Positions 1 through 10,599 of a DNA stretch of 64,000 bases are shown piece by piece. The position numbers were made by a program, and so were the translations under genes. The notes below the pieces were generated by a model. The model made no database searches and was not told where the DNA came from. It worked only from the letters and a program-made list of their open reading frames with translations. Position 1 is the stretch's first letter. Each line of letters opens with the position of its first letter. This DNA comes from Cyanoderma ruficeps (lineage: Eukaryota; Chordata; Aves; Passeriformes; Timaliidae). The stretch is from contig VZDJ01000090.1 in NCBI GenBank assembly GCA_008694505.1, positions 8,177,521 to 8,241,520 of the forward strand. The letters are read 5' to 3'.

Positions 1-1031
1 TAGAAATGACCTTGGATAGATAGAGTTCTCAACTTCAAAAGAAAACAAAAATCTTGCGCTCATGCAGAGGCAAGATAACTGTCAGCACCACCCACTGAGT
101 ATTAGTACAGCTGTATCATGTTTGTGTTTAGTGTGAATTCTGCAGCAGATAAAAGCTTTTCCAAATTTATCTGTGAAGAGAAGCTAAGAGAACACTGAAA
201 AAACTGTAACCAAATAAGACTAGAGAAAACACAAATAGTGTTCGTATGTTGTAATTAGCCAATCTTCAGATGACAAACTATACCAATTCCATTTGATTGG
301 TCCCCAGAGAGTGATGTTTGATACACTGATGTAATAAAATTAGTTACTTGCTGAAATTAAAGTTACTTGCTAAATCATGCTAGCATGAACAGAACCAAGG
401 ATGGGAACCTCACAGCAACCTTCTACTACTTTTTATGACTAAATTCTCAATAATCTCATGCTCAAATACAAATGCATAAGTTGTGCCTAAAACCCTATAT
501 TCTTCATGAATACAAGGAGGGAAATAAATAATTATTAGCAGAAGTAAGTGCAAAGGTAGCTTTTAGCACCAAATGCTGTATTGCAGCAGCTTTTTAAATA
601 TTAGAGACTACTTAAAAAAGTAGTAACAGGAAACAAAAGTCCAACCAAAAAGTCTCTTTAAAAGGTATCTACTAGGTAAAGAAAAACATTCCCCCTGCAA
701 AAGATAACTGCTATGTAGATATCCAAGAATTCATCAAAGCCCGAGACTTTCCTCTTGGGTGCTAAATTCCGCTCCACTGACCACATCACAACCCTTCAGT
801 AATACAACACAAGCCTGAAAGAGCCAGGTGGTATCAGGGTCACTTACTGAGGCTAGAACTGCAAATTATACGCTAGTAATTATTACAAATAACATGAAGG
901 TATAATGAACAAATCAAATACCACTGCAGGCAACATTCAGAATACAGGATCTATAACAGACATCAATCAGAATTGTATCACTTGAATATCAAGAAAAATC
1001 AAGAGTAGGTAATAAAATAAATGCCATTTAC
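1..1031 (-). other. ABI3BP: ABI3BP intron, 3' part outside the window
   Basis: AT-rich intronic sequence following the donor at 1031. I checked the candidate donors near 660-860 and found no open phase-1 exon. No repeat family was recognised. Confidence 0.7.
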
Positions 1032-1106
1032 CAGTCTCTTGCTCTGACATTTTTGCAGATGTAGAAGTTTGGGGAGTGGGAGTAACACGAAGTAAATCAT
1101 GTGAAG
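1032..1106 (-). CDS. ABI3BP: ABI3BP coding exon: array cassette (SHDLL type), duplicated exon
   Basis: The exon is phase 1 at both ends, 75 bp, and encodes (A)SHDLLRVTPTPQTSTSAKMS followed by EQET(G). It is the duplicate of the exon at 6067-6135: the same ten-base start, the same SHD-L and TPQT-TS cores, and the same ACTG/GTAAATG donor. The acceptor is CATTTTTTCCAG/CT. It is the last exon recognised before the edge of the window and ends in phase 1, so the gene continues below position 1. Confidence 0.88.
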
Positions 1107-2720
1107 CTGGAAAAAATGGTGGTTTATTATTTAAAAATACATGAACTATCACACTACGGCATCACCTGCAACCATGGACTCAATGGTTTGGAGTACAAAC
1201 AATAAAGAACAGAAAAGAAAAATTCTGCAAAATTAGCAGAATTTTAAAAAGAAAGAGGTTAAGATGCAAAGATGTGTAAAACCACACAAATATAATGCAA
1301 AATATTAAACAAAATGGCACAAGGAATATGGAAAAAATTCCCATGTGTTTAGAAGGAATGTAAGATTGAAAAAGTACAAGAACAGCGGCCAAGGGGAGTC
1401 AAGGAGAAAGCAAATTTATGAGATGGAGATAGTGGAAAAAATCCAATTTAAAAACTTGGCAAAAATAAAAGAACATAAAAAATGATTCAGACAACATCAC
1501 CAGGCAGGGAAACAGAAAAGAATATCCTTAGCCTGGCTCAATTTATATGCCTTGTTATAATTACAAGTATCCGATTTCTCCACTGTAAAAACAAGAAAGC
1601 TCAGAGAATTACTTCAAATAATTCAAAATAGGGAATGTAAATTCCCTGGAAAAGACCCTGAAGAGTGTGAAATATCTCAGCTGATATGAAAGCAAGACTG
1701 CTCCAGACAAAGGTGCCAAGTCCCTTGATACCATTCATTACATTTTTAACTTGCACTCAGCTTCAGATTTTAAGCACACCAGCCTGCTCATGTAATACTT
1801 TGTTACCCCATGGGCCACGAAATAGTGCAAGGACATGGGACTGGTCTTGCACACCTGCCAGTGTGAAAGAAGCTGTTGCCACAAACATTTCCACCACTTT
1901 CGTCAAGTGCCAGAGCCAATGCCTGGACTAAATATGGTTTGTACATATGGCCCCATTTATATTTACACGGAAGGTTTATCCCAACATAGGCCCAAGAGAA
2001 GTTAAAGGTTGGCTAAAAGCACAAGAGTATCACTTGGGATACTGCTGTCTTGCACAGTTGTCAGATCTACAAGAAATATTGTTAGTACCAGAGGCTGCCA
2101 GTGGCTTAAACCATGAAGAAACATCCTATGATCCATCAAAAGCTGAAATGAGGTATCCATTTTGAAAAACATAACATGGCCTCAAAAGCAGCAGCAGTGA
2201 AGAGCATTCCCACTTCCAGATGATGACAATGGAAAGGTATGGGCAGAAGAAAACCAGACACCTTGAAAGCCAGATGTGAGGAAACCAAGAGATGCAGCCT
2301 TGCCCAAGGAATGCCTGGAGGGCAGCTGAACTGCTGTGCTGTGTCCTCTTGTGCCAGCCCAGCTGGGTTTGCCTCTCAGGAACACCGTTGTGTTTGAATG
2401 CATCAGACAAAGCAAGAGACATTACCCAAACACAAAGAAGCAAGGGAATGGAGATGAAGGCCAGGTGCAACAACGTGGTCTCCCTGCAGAATGTCACATG
2501 CTTCCTGCAGAAAATGCTCATCAGCCATGGGAAAAGAGTGGGATCAAACAACAGAATTGCAGAACCAGTGTGGCGAGTGCTTCAGCAAGCCAAGCTGCAC
2601 CAACAAGTCTTCATCTTCTGCATGGAAGATGACAATGATGCCAGGTGGTTTGGGGTGAGAGGTGTGATGGGATGTGAAAGAGATGGAAGACAATGGGAAA
2701 AGAAGGCTGCTGCTAGTTAC
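1107..2720 (-). other. ABI3BP: ABI3BP intron; upper part lies in a GC-richer island
   Basis: 1614 bp. From about 1690 upward the composition changes to fewer A/T runs, and open frames are longer on both strands. A 69-bp phase-1 open segment at 2262-2330 was examined and not accepted because its splice sites are weak. No repeat family was recognised. Confidence 0.65.
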
Positions 2721-2789
2721 CCATCACAGCTGGTTGAGTTGCCAGGGAGGAAGGAGTGGTGGGCTTCGGCGGCCTTGGTCTTCGAGGAG
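2721..2789 (-). CDS. ABI3BP: ABI3BP coding exon: Arg/Pro-rich cassette
   Basis: The exon is phase 1 at both ends, 69 bp, and encodes (A)PRRPRPPKPTTPSSLATQPA followed by VM(G). The human array contains PKRRPRPKPPRTKPERTTSAG, whose RRPRP-KP core is clearly the same motif. The acceptor is TTGATCTTAG/CT and the donor is ATGG/GTAACT. Basic proline-rich segments of this kind are candidate SH3 ligands. ABI3BP was named for binding the SH3 domain of ABI3, but linking this exon to that binding is inference. It lies entirely under a 226-codon open frame on the opposite strand, which I regard as a shadow. Confidence 0.85.
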
Positions 2790-3158
2790 CTAAGATCAAA
2801 CACAGAAACCACCTTCAGGGCCTCACACAGGCTGCTGTCACACAGGTCACATCAGGACAGAGGTACAAAGAAGGGGACGTGGCCCTGCTTGGGCCAGGTT
2901 ACCCTGGCACAACTTCACTCCCCGTGGTGGCACAAAGCTGCCTTTCCACTGGCACTGGCAGCCAAGGCATGAGAGGAAACCTAGAAACGGTTCCCCAGGA
3001 CATTTCACAGGCACAATAATTTTTAGTAAGGAGCCATAAGGGGCCAGCCACATCACTGACCCACTCTTTGGGACACCAGCACACCTGAACAGGCTCATCA
3101 CTGCAGAGAAGAGCATGGCCAAAGGAAGCAGGGAAGGAGGGAATTGCTGGCTATTTAC
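2790..3158 (-). other. ABI3BP: ABI3BP intron (369 bp)
   Basis: Short GC-richer intron between the Arg/Pro-rich cassette and the probable 60-bp cassette. It would merge into a 1717-bp intron if the 60-bp exon is not real. Nothing else seen. Confidence 0.55.
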
Positions 3159-3218
3159 CCTTCCTTGTGGTTTCCCGTGAAGCAGACAAGGTGGATTCCA
3201 GCTCTGGTCTCTTGGTTG
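3159..3218 (-). CDS. ABI3BP: Probable ABI3BP array cassette (60 bp)
   Basis: The putative exon is phase 1 at both ends and encodes (A)TKRPELESTLSASRETTRK(G), a Thr/Ser/Lys/Arg/Glu-rich peptide typical of the array. The acceptor is TGTCTGACCGCAG/CA, with a moderate pyrimidine tract, and the donor is AAGG/GTAAAT. It would be the shortest cassette in the set. It sits 369 bp before the strongly supported exon at 2721-2789. It was found by eye from phase, splice sites and composition, with no specific human match. It could be alternatively spliced or a chance open segment in a relatively GC-rich stretch. Confidence 0.55.
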
Positions 3219-4506
3219 CTGCGGTCAGACACAGAAATGATCTTGAGATAGCCACTCAGCGTTGCCACAGCAGTACAAGCAGCACCAGCTCACAATGCCC
3301 TAAATGTCTGTATTTAGGCCCACATGTGCCCTTTCCTGCCAGTACCCTGTGACTCAAACCCGCAGTCAAGTATCTTGCCGTGGTTGCAGCAGACACAACA
3401 CTCCCTGAGCCTCAGTGGCTAAATGGGTCTGCATCAGCAGAATAATGCCAAAATATCCAATTCACCAAACCACTCCTTACATTTCCTTGACAGATTCTAA
3501 CAGTTCTTGCAGAGGTAACGTGACAACTAAGAATCACACCTACGTATTTAAAATTCAAATCTGATCTCACTTTTCCCTACAACCAATGAAATCCTTCATT
3601 CTCAGGGTCAGAAATTACTGTCCCTGGCTCTAATAAAACAAAGTGTAGAGAATTTATCTCTCTGTAGATAAATATTTGCAAGCAAGTGAAAAAAGGAAAA
3701 TTTTCACAGAATTCTAGCACATCTTACAACTTACACTTGAACAACTCTTTGTACAATGAAGACCAAGTCCCATTACTGACCTCATACCCTGTTATCCTAA
3801 TTTTGAGCAGGGAGAATGCACAACCTAATACATAAACCAGTGTCTAATCTGGACTACGTGTGCTCTCTAGCACTGAGCATTTTCCCCCTTTGCTTTGGGC
3901 TTGGTTTCAGGTTTAAGGCAGGCAAAACTTGTGACAGTTTACAAAGGTTCCCTTGGAGGCAGCTGGTGACAATAAGGAAATAGTGGTGAGTGATTCCTCT
4001 GGGTATTTTGATATTCCTAGTCTTTGGAAATGCAAATCCTTCTGTTCAGGTCTTTTTGACTTGATCCTTTTCTAGCAACATTCATTGACTCACTAATCAA
4101 AGGGTTTGCACCTGTTTAAGAGCAGTAGATAGATCTTTTTTTCTGCCCCTGGAGGAGTTTTTCCAATGTGCAAAAGGAATAAATTTGACATATTAACACT
4201 TATGTAACCATTCCTAACAATGGGCCTTCACATCTATACATATATATATTTATAACCATATATACAAACAATCTTTTGCAAGAAAACCCAGACAAGCTAA
4301 TTGCTTACCAACATAAAAAACCCCCCTATCGTTGCAATATTTCATTCCAAATGTCTCAAACGTTGCAACAGATGCAACTAGCTTCTGTCTCTCCAGCTTT
4401 ATACAGAACAAGTCAGAATAAACCCTCCATTTAGCAAAGCATTGCTGTGTCTTTTGAGAGACTGCAGAGATATGAGGAGAACTACAGAGAAGACAGATAT
4501 CATTAC
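3219..4506 (-). other. ABI3BP: ABI3BP intron
   Basis: 1288 bp. The composition returns to AT-rich from about 3430. A short TA-rich run is present near 4236-4264. No gene or identifiable repeat. Confidence 0.7.
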
Positions 4507-4581
4507 CAGCTGAGATTGGTGGAACTTCTGGCATGCCAGATGCTGTGAATCTTGAAGAAGGAGGCTTCCTTTCATCTAAAT
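4507..4581 (-). CDS. ABI3BP: ABI3BP coding exon: array cassette (SSR--SG-PEV type)
   Basis: The exon is phase 1 at both ends, 75 bp, and encodes (D)LDERKPPSSRFTASGMPEVP followed by PISA(G). The acceptor is ATCTTTCCAG/AT and the donor is GCTG/GTAATG. It aligns end to end with the cassette at 7310-7384, with the same length and the same SS, SG, EV and P positions, so it is probably a diverged duplicate. It is Pro and Ser rich, as expected for the extended region of ABI3BP between its two FN3 domains. Confidence 0.86.
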
Positions 4582-6066
4582 CTGGAAAGATATTCCTGTG
4601 TTAAAAGGCTTAATTGTCTCAGAGCTACCTGAATAGCTCAGGACTTGGCGAACAGATGTTGCTTTGTTAAAATAGAAGCACAGGGAAAATTGCTTGAGTC
4701 AGCTCGGCATTACTCTGTCTCATGAACTGTTAGGCTGGTGTGGAAGTCAATGTGGAAACCAGGAGACCTAATTAGTCATACTAATGAGAATTCTCATTAT
4801 TACCTAATAATCTTTACACATAATGCATGGCAGACATGCCAGGTAAGAAAACACCTTTGGATCCAGAAAGTAGTCAAGGGGCCAGCCTTTTTAGGGAAAC
4901 ATTACACGGAAAAATGTGTAAGTATTTTATTCCCTCTCACAATTAAGTTCTCACAGCACAGAAAAAAAAACCAAAAAAACCCAAAACTAAGAAAGCCAGG
5001 TCACCACCTGGGAATCTTAATAATGAGAACACAAAACACAACCAACTAAAGGGAACTCTCCTCTTTGCCTCTGATCCTCCATCTACAAAGATGAATAATG
5101 AGTGCAGATGAGAGTCTAGTTAATAACAGCAATAAGTGTACGAATTACTGTGATGGTGACAACTAAAACAATGCTTAAGCAAAGCTTCAAAAAATAGCAG
5201 CAAGTATTAAAAAAAAAAGGAAAACAAAGTCTTTTAAACTATAATGAAGTCAACTTATCAATTTTACTCCATGCGATTCTAACAGCTGAAATTCTGTAGT
5301 AATTATAGGCTANAAAAAAAAAAAAAAAAAAAAAAAACAAAAAAACACAACAACAACAAAAAAAAAACACAACACCCAAAAAACAACCAAACCTGAGAAA
5401 CAATTTCATGTAAGTAAATTAAGAAGGAACATGTGGTGGAGAGAAATTTTACTTTCCACTACTCAGCAAAAAATTTATTATTTTTACTTATTTATTTAAA
5501 AATTAACCTCCTTTGTCTATTTCAAATACCATCAGTAATTGCTTAACTGAAGATATTACCTTGGGCCTCCTCACATACCTAAGACTACAGGAAAAACAAT
5601 CTATTCCCAAAACTATAACTCAAAGTATAGCTTAGTTGGAAAGGTCTGGCCTTAGCTGTGTTGACTTACTTTTTTAAGACAATACATAGGAAAAGATCAC
5701 AGCAAATTCTATGTGAAAAATTGTCAGGATGAAAGAAACAAAAATATATCACTAAAAAGTGTGGTATCTTACTTGTCTGGAAAAACCTTAAGCCTTGCAA
5801 AATTTAAATCTTTTCCTGACACACCTCTTTGATAAATACTGCATTATTCTGCAAGCTAGTTGCAGACTTGCTTTGAACATGTGCTCTGCCTGATCACAAG
5901 AATGAGGATGCTGATAAAGGAGTTGAAAAAATAAGATGTAGGGCAACACTCAAGGCAAGCAGTAAGCAACAGCCATCTGAAATCATCAACCTGGAAGCAG
6001 CAACAAACTTTTCATCGCCAACCAAACAAAAGGGTATTCTTCTGAGAGAATACTATTGTCATTTAC
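4582..6066 (-). other. ABI3BP: ABI3BP intron with A-rich low-complexity tract
   Basis: 1485 bp. Contains A-rich stretches near 4961-4990 and 5313-5390 (separate entry). Candidate donors near 5570, 5670 and 5770 did not give open phase-1 exons. Confidence 0.7.
5313..5390. repeat. A-rich low-complexity tract with one N
   Basis: A run of about 24 A residues from 5314, preceded by an N at 5313, grades into CAA/CAAAA repeats. It is intronic simple sequence. Its length is uncertain because homopolymers assemble poorly. Confidence 0.95.
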
Positions 6067-6135
6067 CAGTGCCTGGTATTTCTGAAGATGTAAAAGTTTG
6101 GGGAGTAGAAATAATGTGGAGAAAGTCATGTGAAG
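6067..6135 (-). CDS. ABI3BP: ABI3BP coding exon: array cassette (SHDFL type), duplicated exon
   Basis: The exon is phase 1 at both ends, 69 bp, and encodes (A)SHDFLHIISTPQTFTSSEIP followed by GT(G). It is a near-copy of the exon at 1032-1106. Both begin with the same ten bases after the acceptor (CTTCACATGA) and share ACTCCCCAAACTT in the middle. The copies differ by small changes and by two extra codons in the other copy. The acceptor is TATTTTCCAG/CT and the donor is ACTG/GTAAATG; the same donor flank occurs in the copy. The peptide is Ser/Thr-rich with an STPQT core. Confidence 0.88.
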
Positions 6136-7309
6136 CTGGAAAATAAAAGCAAAAAAAATATTGTATTGTTTTGAAGTGACAAGAAACCTTCTGCAACAAC
6201 ATCATATTCCTTCATAAGCTGGTAAAACTTCTGGGTAATATTTAACACATTATGTGCCACAGAATGGAAGAGTCTGAAATGTACAATAACTGATTAAGCG
6301 TGACTTGAAAATTATTTCCAAAGCCATGTATTAATGCATAATGCATTTTATGACCAAATTGCTATCAGACTCACACAAAAAGATGAAATATGGAGTTAAA
6401 AAGTGGAAATACAAGGCTATTCAAAATAGGAGAACAAATTATGAATAAAAAGTAGCAAACTGTGACTGCATAGAATTTTTTTCTAGGATCAGAAAGGACG
6501 ATATCTTGGTGCTGAAACTGGAGAAGCAAAAAGGATGACAAAACAGGAGTGGACCAAATGAAATGTAGAAACTCTTTTGTCAGACATGTGAACAGCTGAC
6601 TTCTGCAATCAATCTCCCCCTCAGTAATGGATTTCCTTCAATGTTAATTTCTTCCAAAAACATATGCATCAGGCATTACACTACTGGCATTCTAATGAAA
6701 TGAAATCTTTCCAACTGGCTCTCATCTTACGATTTTTTTCTTTCTTTTGGAAAACTGTCAGTTGCCTCAGGCAAATAACAGCTATAAAAAAAGAGAAATA
6801 CATAATAGCAATTCTGTAAGGACCAACTAGAAAGCATCTGAATCTTCAGTGGTAAGTTTTTATAGTGCCAGTTTAGAAATCTGGGCGGAATTATGTCTAT
6901 GTTTATACAGAAAGGGCTAAAAGAAGAGTCATAATTTCAAAATATGTTGGAATTTCTTCAGTTTCCATTCATCTCTTACAACTCAGAATCCTTCAGCAAA
7001 TCAGGACATTCTATTTATGAAATTCAGGTGTGGAGAGTCCTATTTAAATTTGATACTTACAGTAAGTCCAATTTAATTTTAAAACTAAGAATTACATGCT
7101 GCTGCCAAACATGGAAAACCCCCTGAACTACTAGTTGAGTATTTGACATAAAACGTCATAAAGAGATCCGATACTTGATGCAGCACTTTCATACCTACAG
7201 TTATTCTTCACTTATGTGCAACTGAGCAAACTATTTTGTGAGGGGCACTATGTCTCCTTCAAAAAATTCCTAACTGTCAGGAGCATTTAACCTCATGAGA
7301 AACCATTAC
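6136..7309 (-). other. ABI3BP: ABI3BP intron
   Basis: 1174 bp of AT-rich intron. A 24-bp candidate micro-exon near 7060 was rejected. No repeat family recognised. Confidence 0.7.
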
Positions 7310-7384
7310 CGGATCGGGTTGGTTGCACTTCCATGGTACCAGATGGTTTGGGTCCTGAAGAAACAGTCTGTTTTTCCTCAAAAG
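7310..7384 (-). CDS. ABI3BP: ABI3BP coding exon: array cassette (SSG--SG-MEV type)
   Basis: The exon is phase 1 at both ends, 75 bp, and encodes (A)FEEKQTVSSGPKPSGTMEVQ followed by PTRS(G). The acceptor has a long T tract ending TTTTTTCAG/CT and the donor is TCCG/GTAATG. It aligns without gaps to the cassette at 4507-4581: both have an acidic/basic start, SS at residues 8-9, SG at residues 14-15, EV at residues 18-19, then P and a final S-G. The two look like duplicated copies of one ancestral exon. It lies 1174 bp before the cassette at 6067-6135. Confidence 0.85.
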
Positions 7385-7878
7385 CTGAAAAAAGAACCTA
7401 AGCTTAAAATGCTGAGAGAGATGTGACTGGATGGATTAGCATCAAACAGCTGAGTGAAGGCTGTGCATTTCCAGAGGATGCTAATGCAAAGCTGAGCAAG
7501 ATGACAGATGGCCTCAAGTGAGACATGAGACAATGGCCAGGACAAGGGGAGGGGATGGCTGGAAAAACAAGTTTCTGGCCTTGAAATGCAAGTGCCACAT
7601 GCTTGAGAGAAATCTTACCAGCAAGGAATTCTCTCTTATTTAATTTTCTGGGTAAGAGTCATAGCTATACCGAAAGAAATAAGATGATGACGAGATACAA
7701 CAACACTGTTTTTAGGCAGTTTTTAAGCTGACAATGAATACATTTTTCAGGCGGTTACACAGACACAAGAATGGTGAATAAGCAGCTCTCTGTGAATGTT
7801 GGTAGCCAAGATTAACATTTGCAGATCTACATGATGCTATGATAATGGAAAAAAAAAATGGAACAATCTGCTAATTAC
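7385..7878 (-). other. ABI3BP: ABI3BP intron (494 bp)
   Basis: Short intron between two cassette exons. A GTAAGA near 7617 has no open exon behind it. Nothing else seen. Confidence 0.7.
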
Positions 7879-7944
7879 CCATTTCCATCTCTCTTGTTTC
7901 TGCAGAAGGTAGAGATATGGGTTTCAAGGCTGGACTCTGAGTAG
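7879..7944 (-). CDS. ABI3BP: ABI3BP coding exon: array cassette (66 bp)
   Basis: The exon is phase 1 at both ends and encodes (A)TQSPALKPISLPSAETREME followed by M(G). It contains a KPISLPS stretch and a charged tail. The acceptor is GCTCTTAG/CT and the donor is ATGG/GTAATT. The upstream pyrimidine content is modest. The peptide is Ser/Thr/Pro/Glu rich like its neighbours and lies 494 bp before the next cassette. Among the array exons it is a plausible but short member, with no individual human match recognised. Confidence 0.78.
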
Positions 7945-10524
7945 CTAAGAGCAAACATGACATAAAATTTTATCATTCCAAGACAGACTCTTCTGGAAAG
8001 TGATACAAAATCTAATTTCAACTGTAACTAATAAGGGTTTTTTTGTTTGAAGGTCTCTTTGTTCCATTAATTTCTATCCCGTTCATATTTAGCATACCCT
8101 ATCTAATCAAGCTGAATCCTTATTACTTAAGAGGATTTTATTCACAGCAAGGCAGCTACAACCCAATATTCAATATTCACACCACTTGCAGGTCTCTAGT
8201 CACTACTGCAATATGTATAACTATTTTTAAAGGAAGTGTAATGGCAAAAGATAAGAGCAGTACAATGAAACCAGTGAAATAATTGTTGAAGTTAGTAAAC
8301 TACACATACTATCTATTATCTGTAATGAGGATTATTATAAAGATATTCTGGGTTTTTTCACTTTCAAGTATGGATAACCTGAAGTGTGCTCTAATGAAAA
8401 TGGAGTCAAGATGGAACTGGGCACTTGATGTAAAAGCCATCATGAACAAGCTTCCACCATATGCAGGTTTTGTGCTACTGTCCTGTTACTGATCCTACTC
8501 AATTGTGTGTACTGGTCAGTAACTATTTTTCTTTCCGCTAAAACCCCCATTCAAATAATTAGGTGCAGGGTATATTTCCAGTACAGGAAATATGTATATA
8601 TGCCAAAAAGTGAACAGCCTTTTCTTCATACATTGGACCTGCTTTCCCATTTACTTTCAATCCATCCTATCACATTAACAATTTGGATCCCAGATTACTA
8701 TCCTGATATAGCTGGACTGAGCAGCTGGACCAGATGATCACTGTAGGTCCCTTGCAAATGGAACCAATCTATTCTATGTTTATAGAGAAGTAAACACTAC
8801 CAACAAAAGCCATATGATTGCCAGCTTTTGGCAAAAGCTTCCATAGATCCCTTTACATCCAGTAAGAACTACAGGAGATCTCCCAAAGGCATCAGAACAC
8901 TGAAGACATGTTCACAAAGATATCTTTTCATAAACATTTGAATTCAAAATATACTGACCACACAGGAAGTTTACAAAACAAAGGAGAGATCTCCCTCAAA
9001 CACAATCAAGTTGGAAAAATAAAGAAAAAAAAATCTTCAGGGGAACTAGGGCAGTATACAGGTCAGATGCTGTTGAACTTCATAAATTAAATTTTGCTTT
9101 CTTTGCTGGTTTTATGATATCAGGTGATCAAGGCATGCAGAGGCACAGTGCAGAGAAATCTCCTCTGCATAACCACACCCTGACTCTCACAGATTATCTT
9201 TGACTTCCAGTGACTTTATGGAGAGCACAGATGCTCCCTCTGACCCAATGGCCAAGCCTAGCCTCACATAATGAAATCCCACTTTTGCCAAGTGAAACTA
9301 TTCAAAGGGAATAGAGGACATGAGAAAAAAAAACATAATAAATACTTGAATGAAACATTTACTGTTTCCTCAAGTGTTGCCATTATTCCAAGTTTACCAC
9401 TGAGACAAACAGGATTAGATTATTATTCCCTTTCTTTTACAGAAAGAAAAAATACTTCACATCCTTAATAATTTTCACTTCTTCAGCTACATTTTTAGTG
9501 AACAGATTCTTAAATTGTCATGCCTCTTTCCTTCCAATGTTGCTTCTAATTGAATTTAATCAAATGTCTTTCACTAGAGTGAGAACAAATGTCTCTCCTC
9601 ATCCTCTCAAACATATCTGGAAAAGAGCTGCCAAAAAACCCTATCAAATTAAGAACAAATTGTGAAGATTATTTTCATGCTGTTGAGAATTTGCTTCAAA
9701 TATACATTTCAAGAACTAAGAGGGGTTCCTGGAAATTATTTTAAAATTTGGCAGACTACATTAAGCAAAAGTATGCCACCCTAATAAACCAGCACTATTC
9801 TGTGATAACTTCTTGACTAATGCTTAATGAAATATAAATTAATCTGATTCAAGGGCCCTCCAGGTAACTCGCATGATAGCTGTTAATACTGAAAGTAGCA
9901 ACAAGAAATAGTTTTGGTAGAATGAGCTATTCATGACTGACATAAACACAGAGAAAATACAGGCCTGTTATGAAATCAGAGATCTTGAGAAAGGGAGACA
10001 CAGGGTACACTGTAGAGGAGTAGAGGCACAAGATGGTGAGAGACGGGACTAGGGTTGACACTGGACACCCCCTGCCACAAAACAGCCCAACAATGTCAGT
10101 TGTAAAAACTGCACACTTGGAACAGGACAAAAATTAGGTTAGGGTAACAACAAGGACACAGAAAAAATATCTACAATACACAGATGGTCTCCTATGTGGT
10201 GAGCTCACATCTGAGATGTCTCCCAGCAGAAGAAAGTAAGAAAGAAGAGAGGAAGAAGGAGTGCACGCAAACATCATATTCTTTCCAGCACAGGACTTCA
10301 GGTGCTCATAACTTACTGAAATATCCCCACTCATCACCAACACAAACATCAGAGCACCGAGTTTAGGGCCCAGTTATATAATGAAAAGGTGCACAAAACA
10401 CCACAAAAAGGGTACAGTATAAGAAGTTCGTGTATTACTGTTTAATTACATCTCTCATTGGAGCAAGCTTTGTGAAGATAATTTTTCACTACAGTTTACT
10501 CATATTTACAAAGAAAGTAATTAC
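7945..10524 (-). other. ABI3BP: ABI3BP intron with CR1 3' fragment
   Basis: 2580 bp. Holds a short CR1 tail at about 8712-8780. The remaining sequence is AT-rich with several short incidental open frames and no supported exon. Confidence 0.7.
8712..8780 (+). repeat. CR1 LINE 3' tail fragment, sense on plus strand
   Basis: The sequence CAGATGATCACTGTAGGTCC followed by CTTGCAA and a terminal CAATCTATTCTATG resembles the 3' end of avian CR1 elements (GATGATC--TAGAGGTCCCTTCCAA, then ATTCTATGATTCT). Only about 70 bases are recognisable, as is usual for 5'-truncated CR1 copies. Confidence 0.7.
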
Positions 10525-10599
10525 CAAGTTCTGTCAATGGACTTTTTGGAGCATCAGGGATTCTGGATCCAGAAGGAAGTAGCTGTATTTCATTAGAAA
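10525..10599 (-). CDS. ABI3BP: ABI3BP coding exon: array cassette (75 bp, LLPSGSR)
   Basis: The exon is phase 1 at both ends and encodes (V)SNEIQLLPSGSRIPDAPKSP followed by LTEL(G). It is rich in Ser and Pro, with an SGSR segment comparable to the SSG--SG segments of the cassettes at 7310-7384 and 4507-4581. The acceptor is TATCATAG/TT and the donor is CTTG/GTAATT. Its length of 75 bp is the modal length of this array. It is assigned by phase, splice sites and composition rather than by direct alignment to a human exon. Confidence 0.82.

Noticed and set aside
2262..2330. 69-bp minus-strand segment, open and phase-1 symmetric (QLPSRHSLGKAASLGFLTSG)
   Set aside because: The acceptor CACAGCAG has no pyrimidine tract and the donor GTGTCT is weak; the peptide lacks the Ser/Thr/Pro/Lys bias of the array.
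2292..2972. 226-codon plus-strand open frame
   Set aside because: Longest open frame in the window, but no recognisable domain. It lies antisense to a well-supported ABI3BP exon (2721-2789) in a GC-richer patch where stops are rarer. Kept only as part of the island finding.
7060..7110. Candidate micro-exon on the minus strand ending at a GTAAGT donor
   Set aside because: Only 24 bp, reads LKLNWTY, which is unlike the array, and has no independent support.
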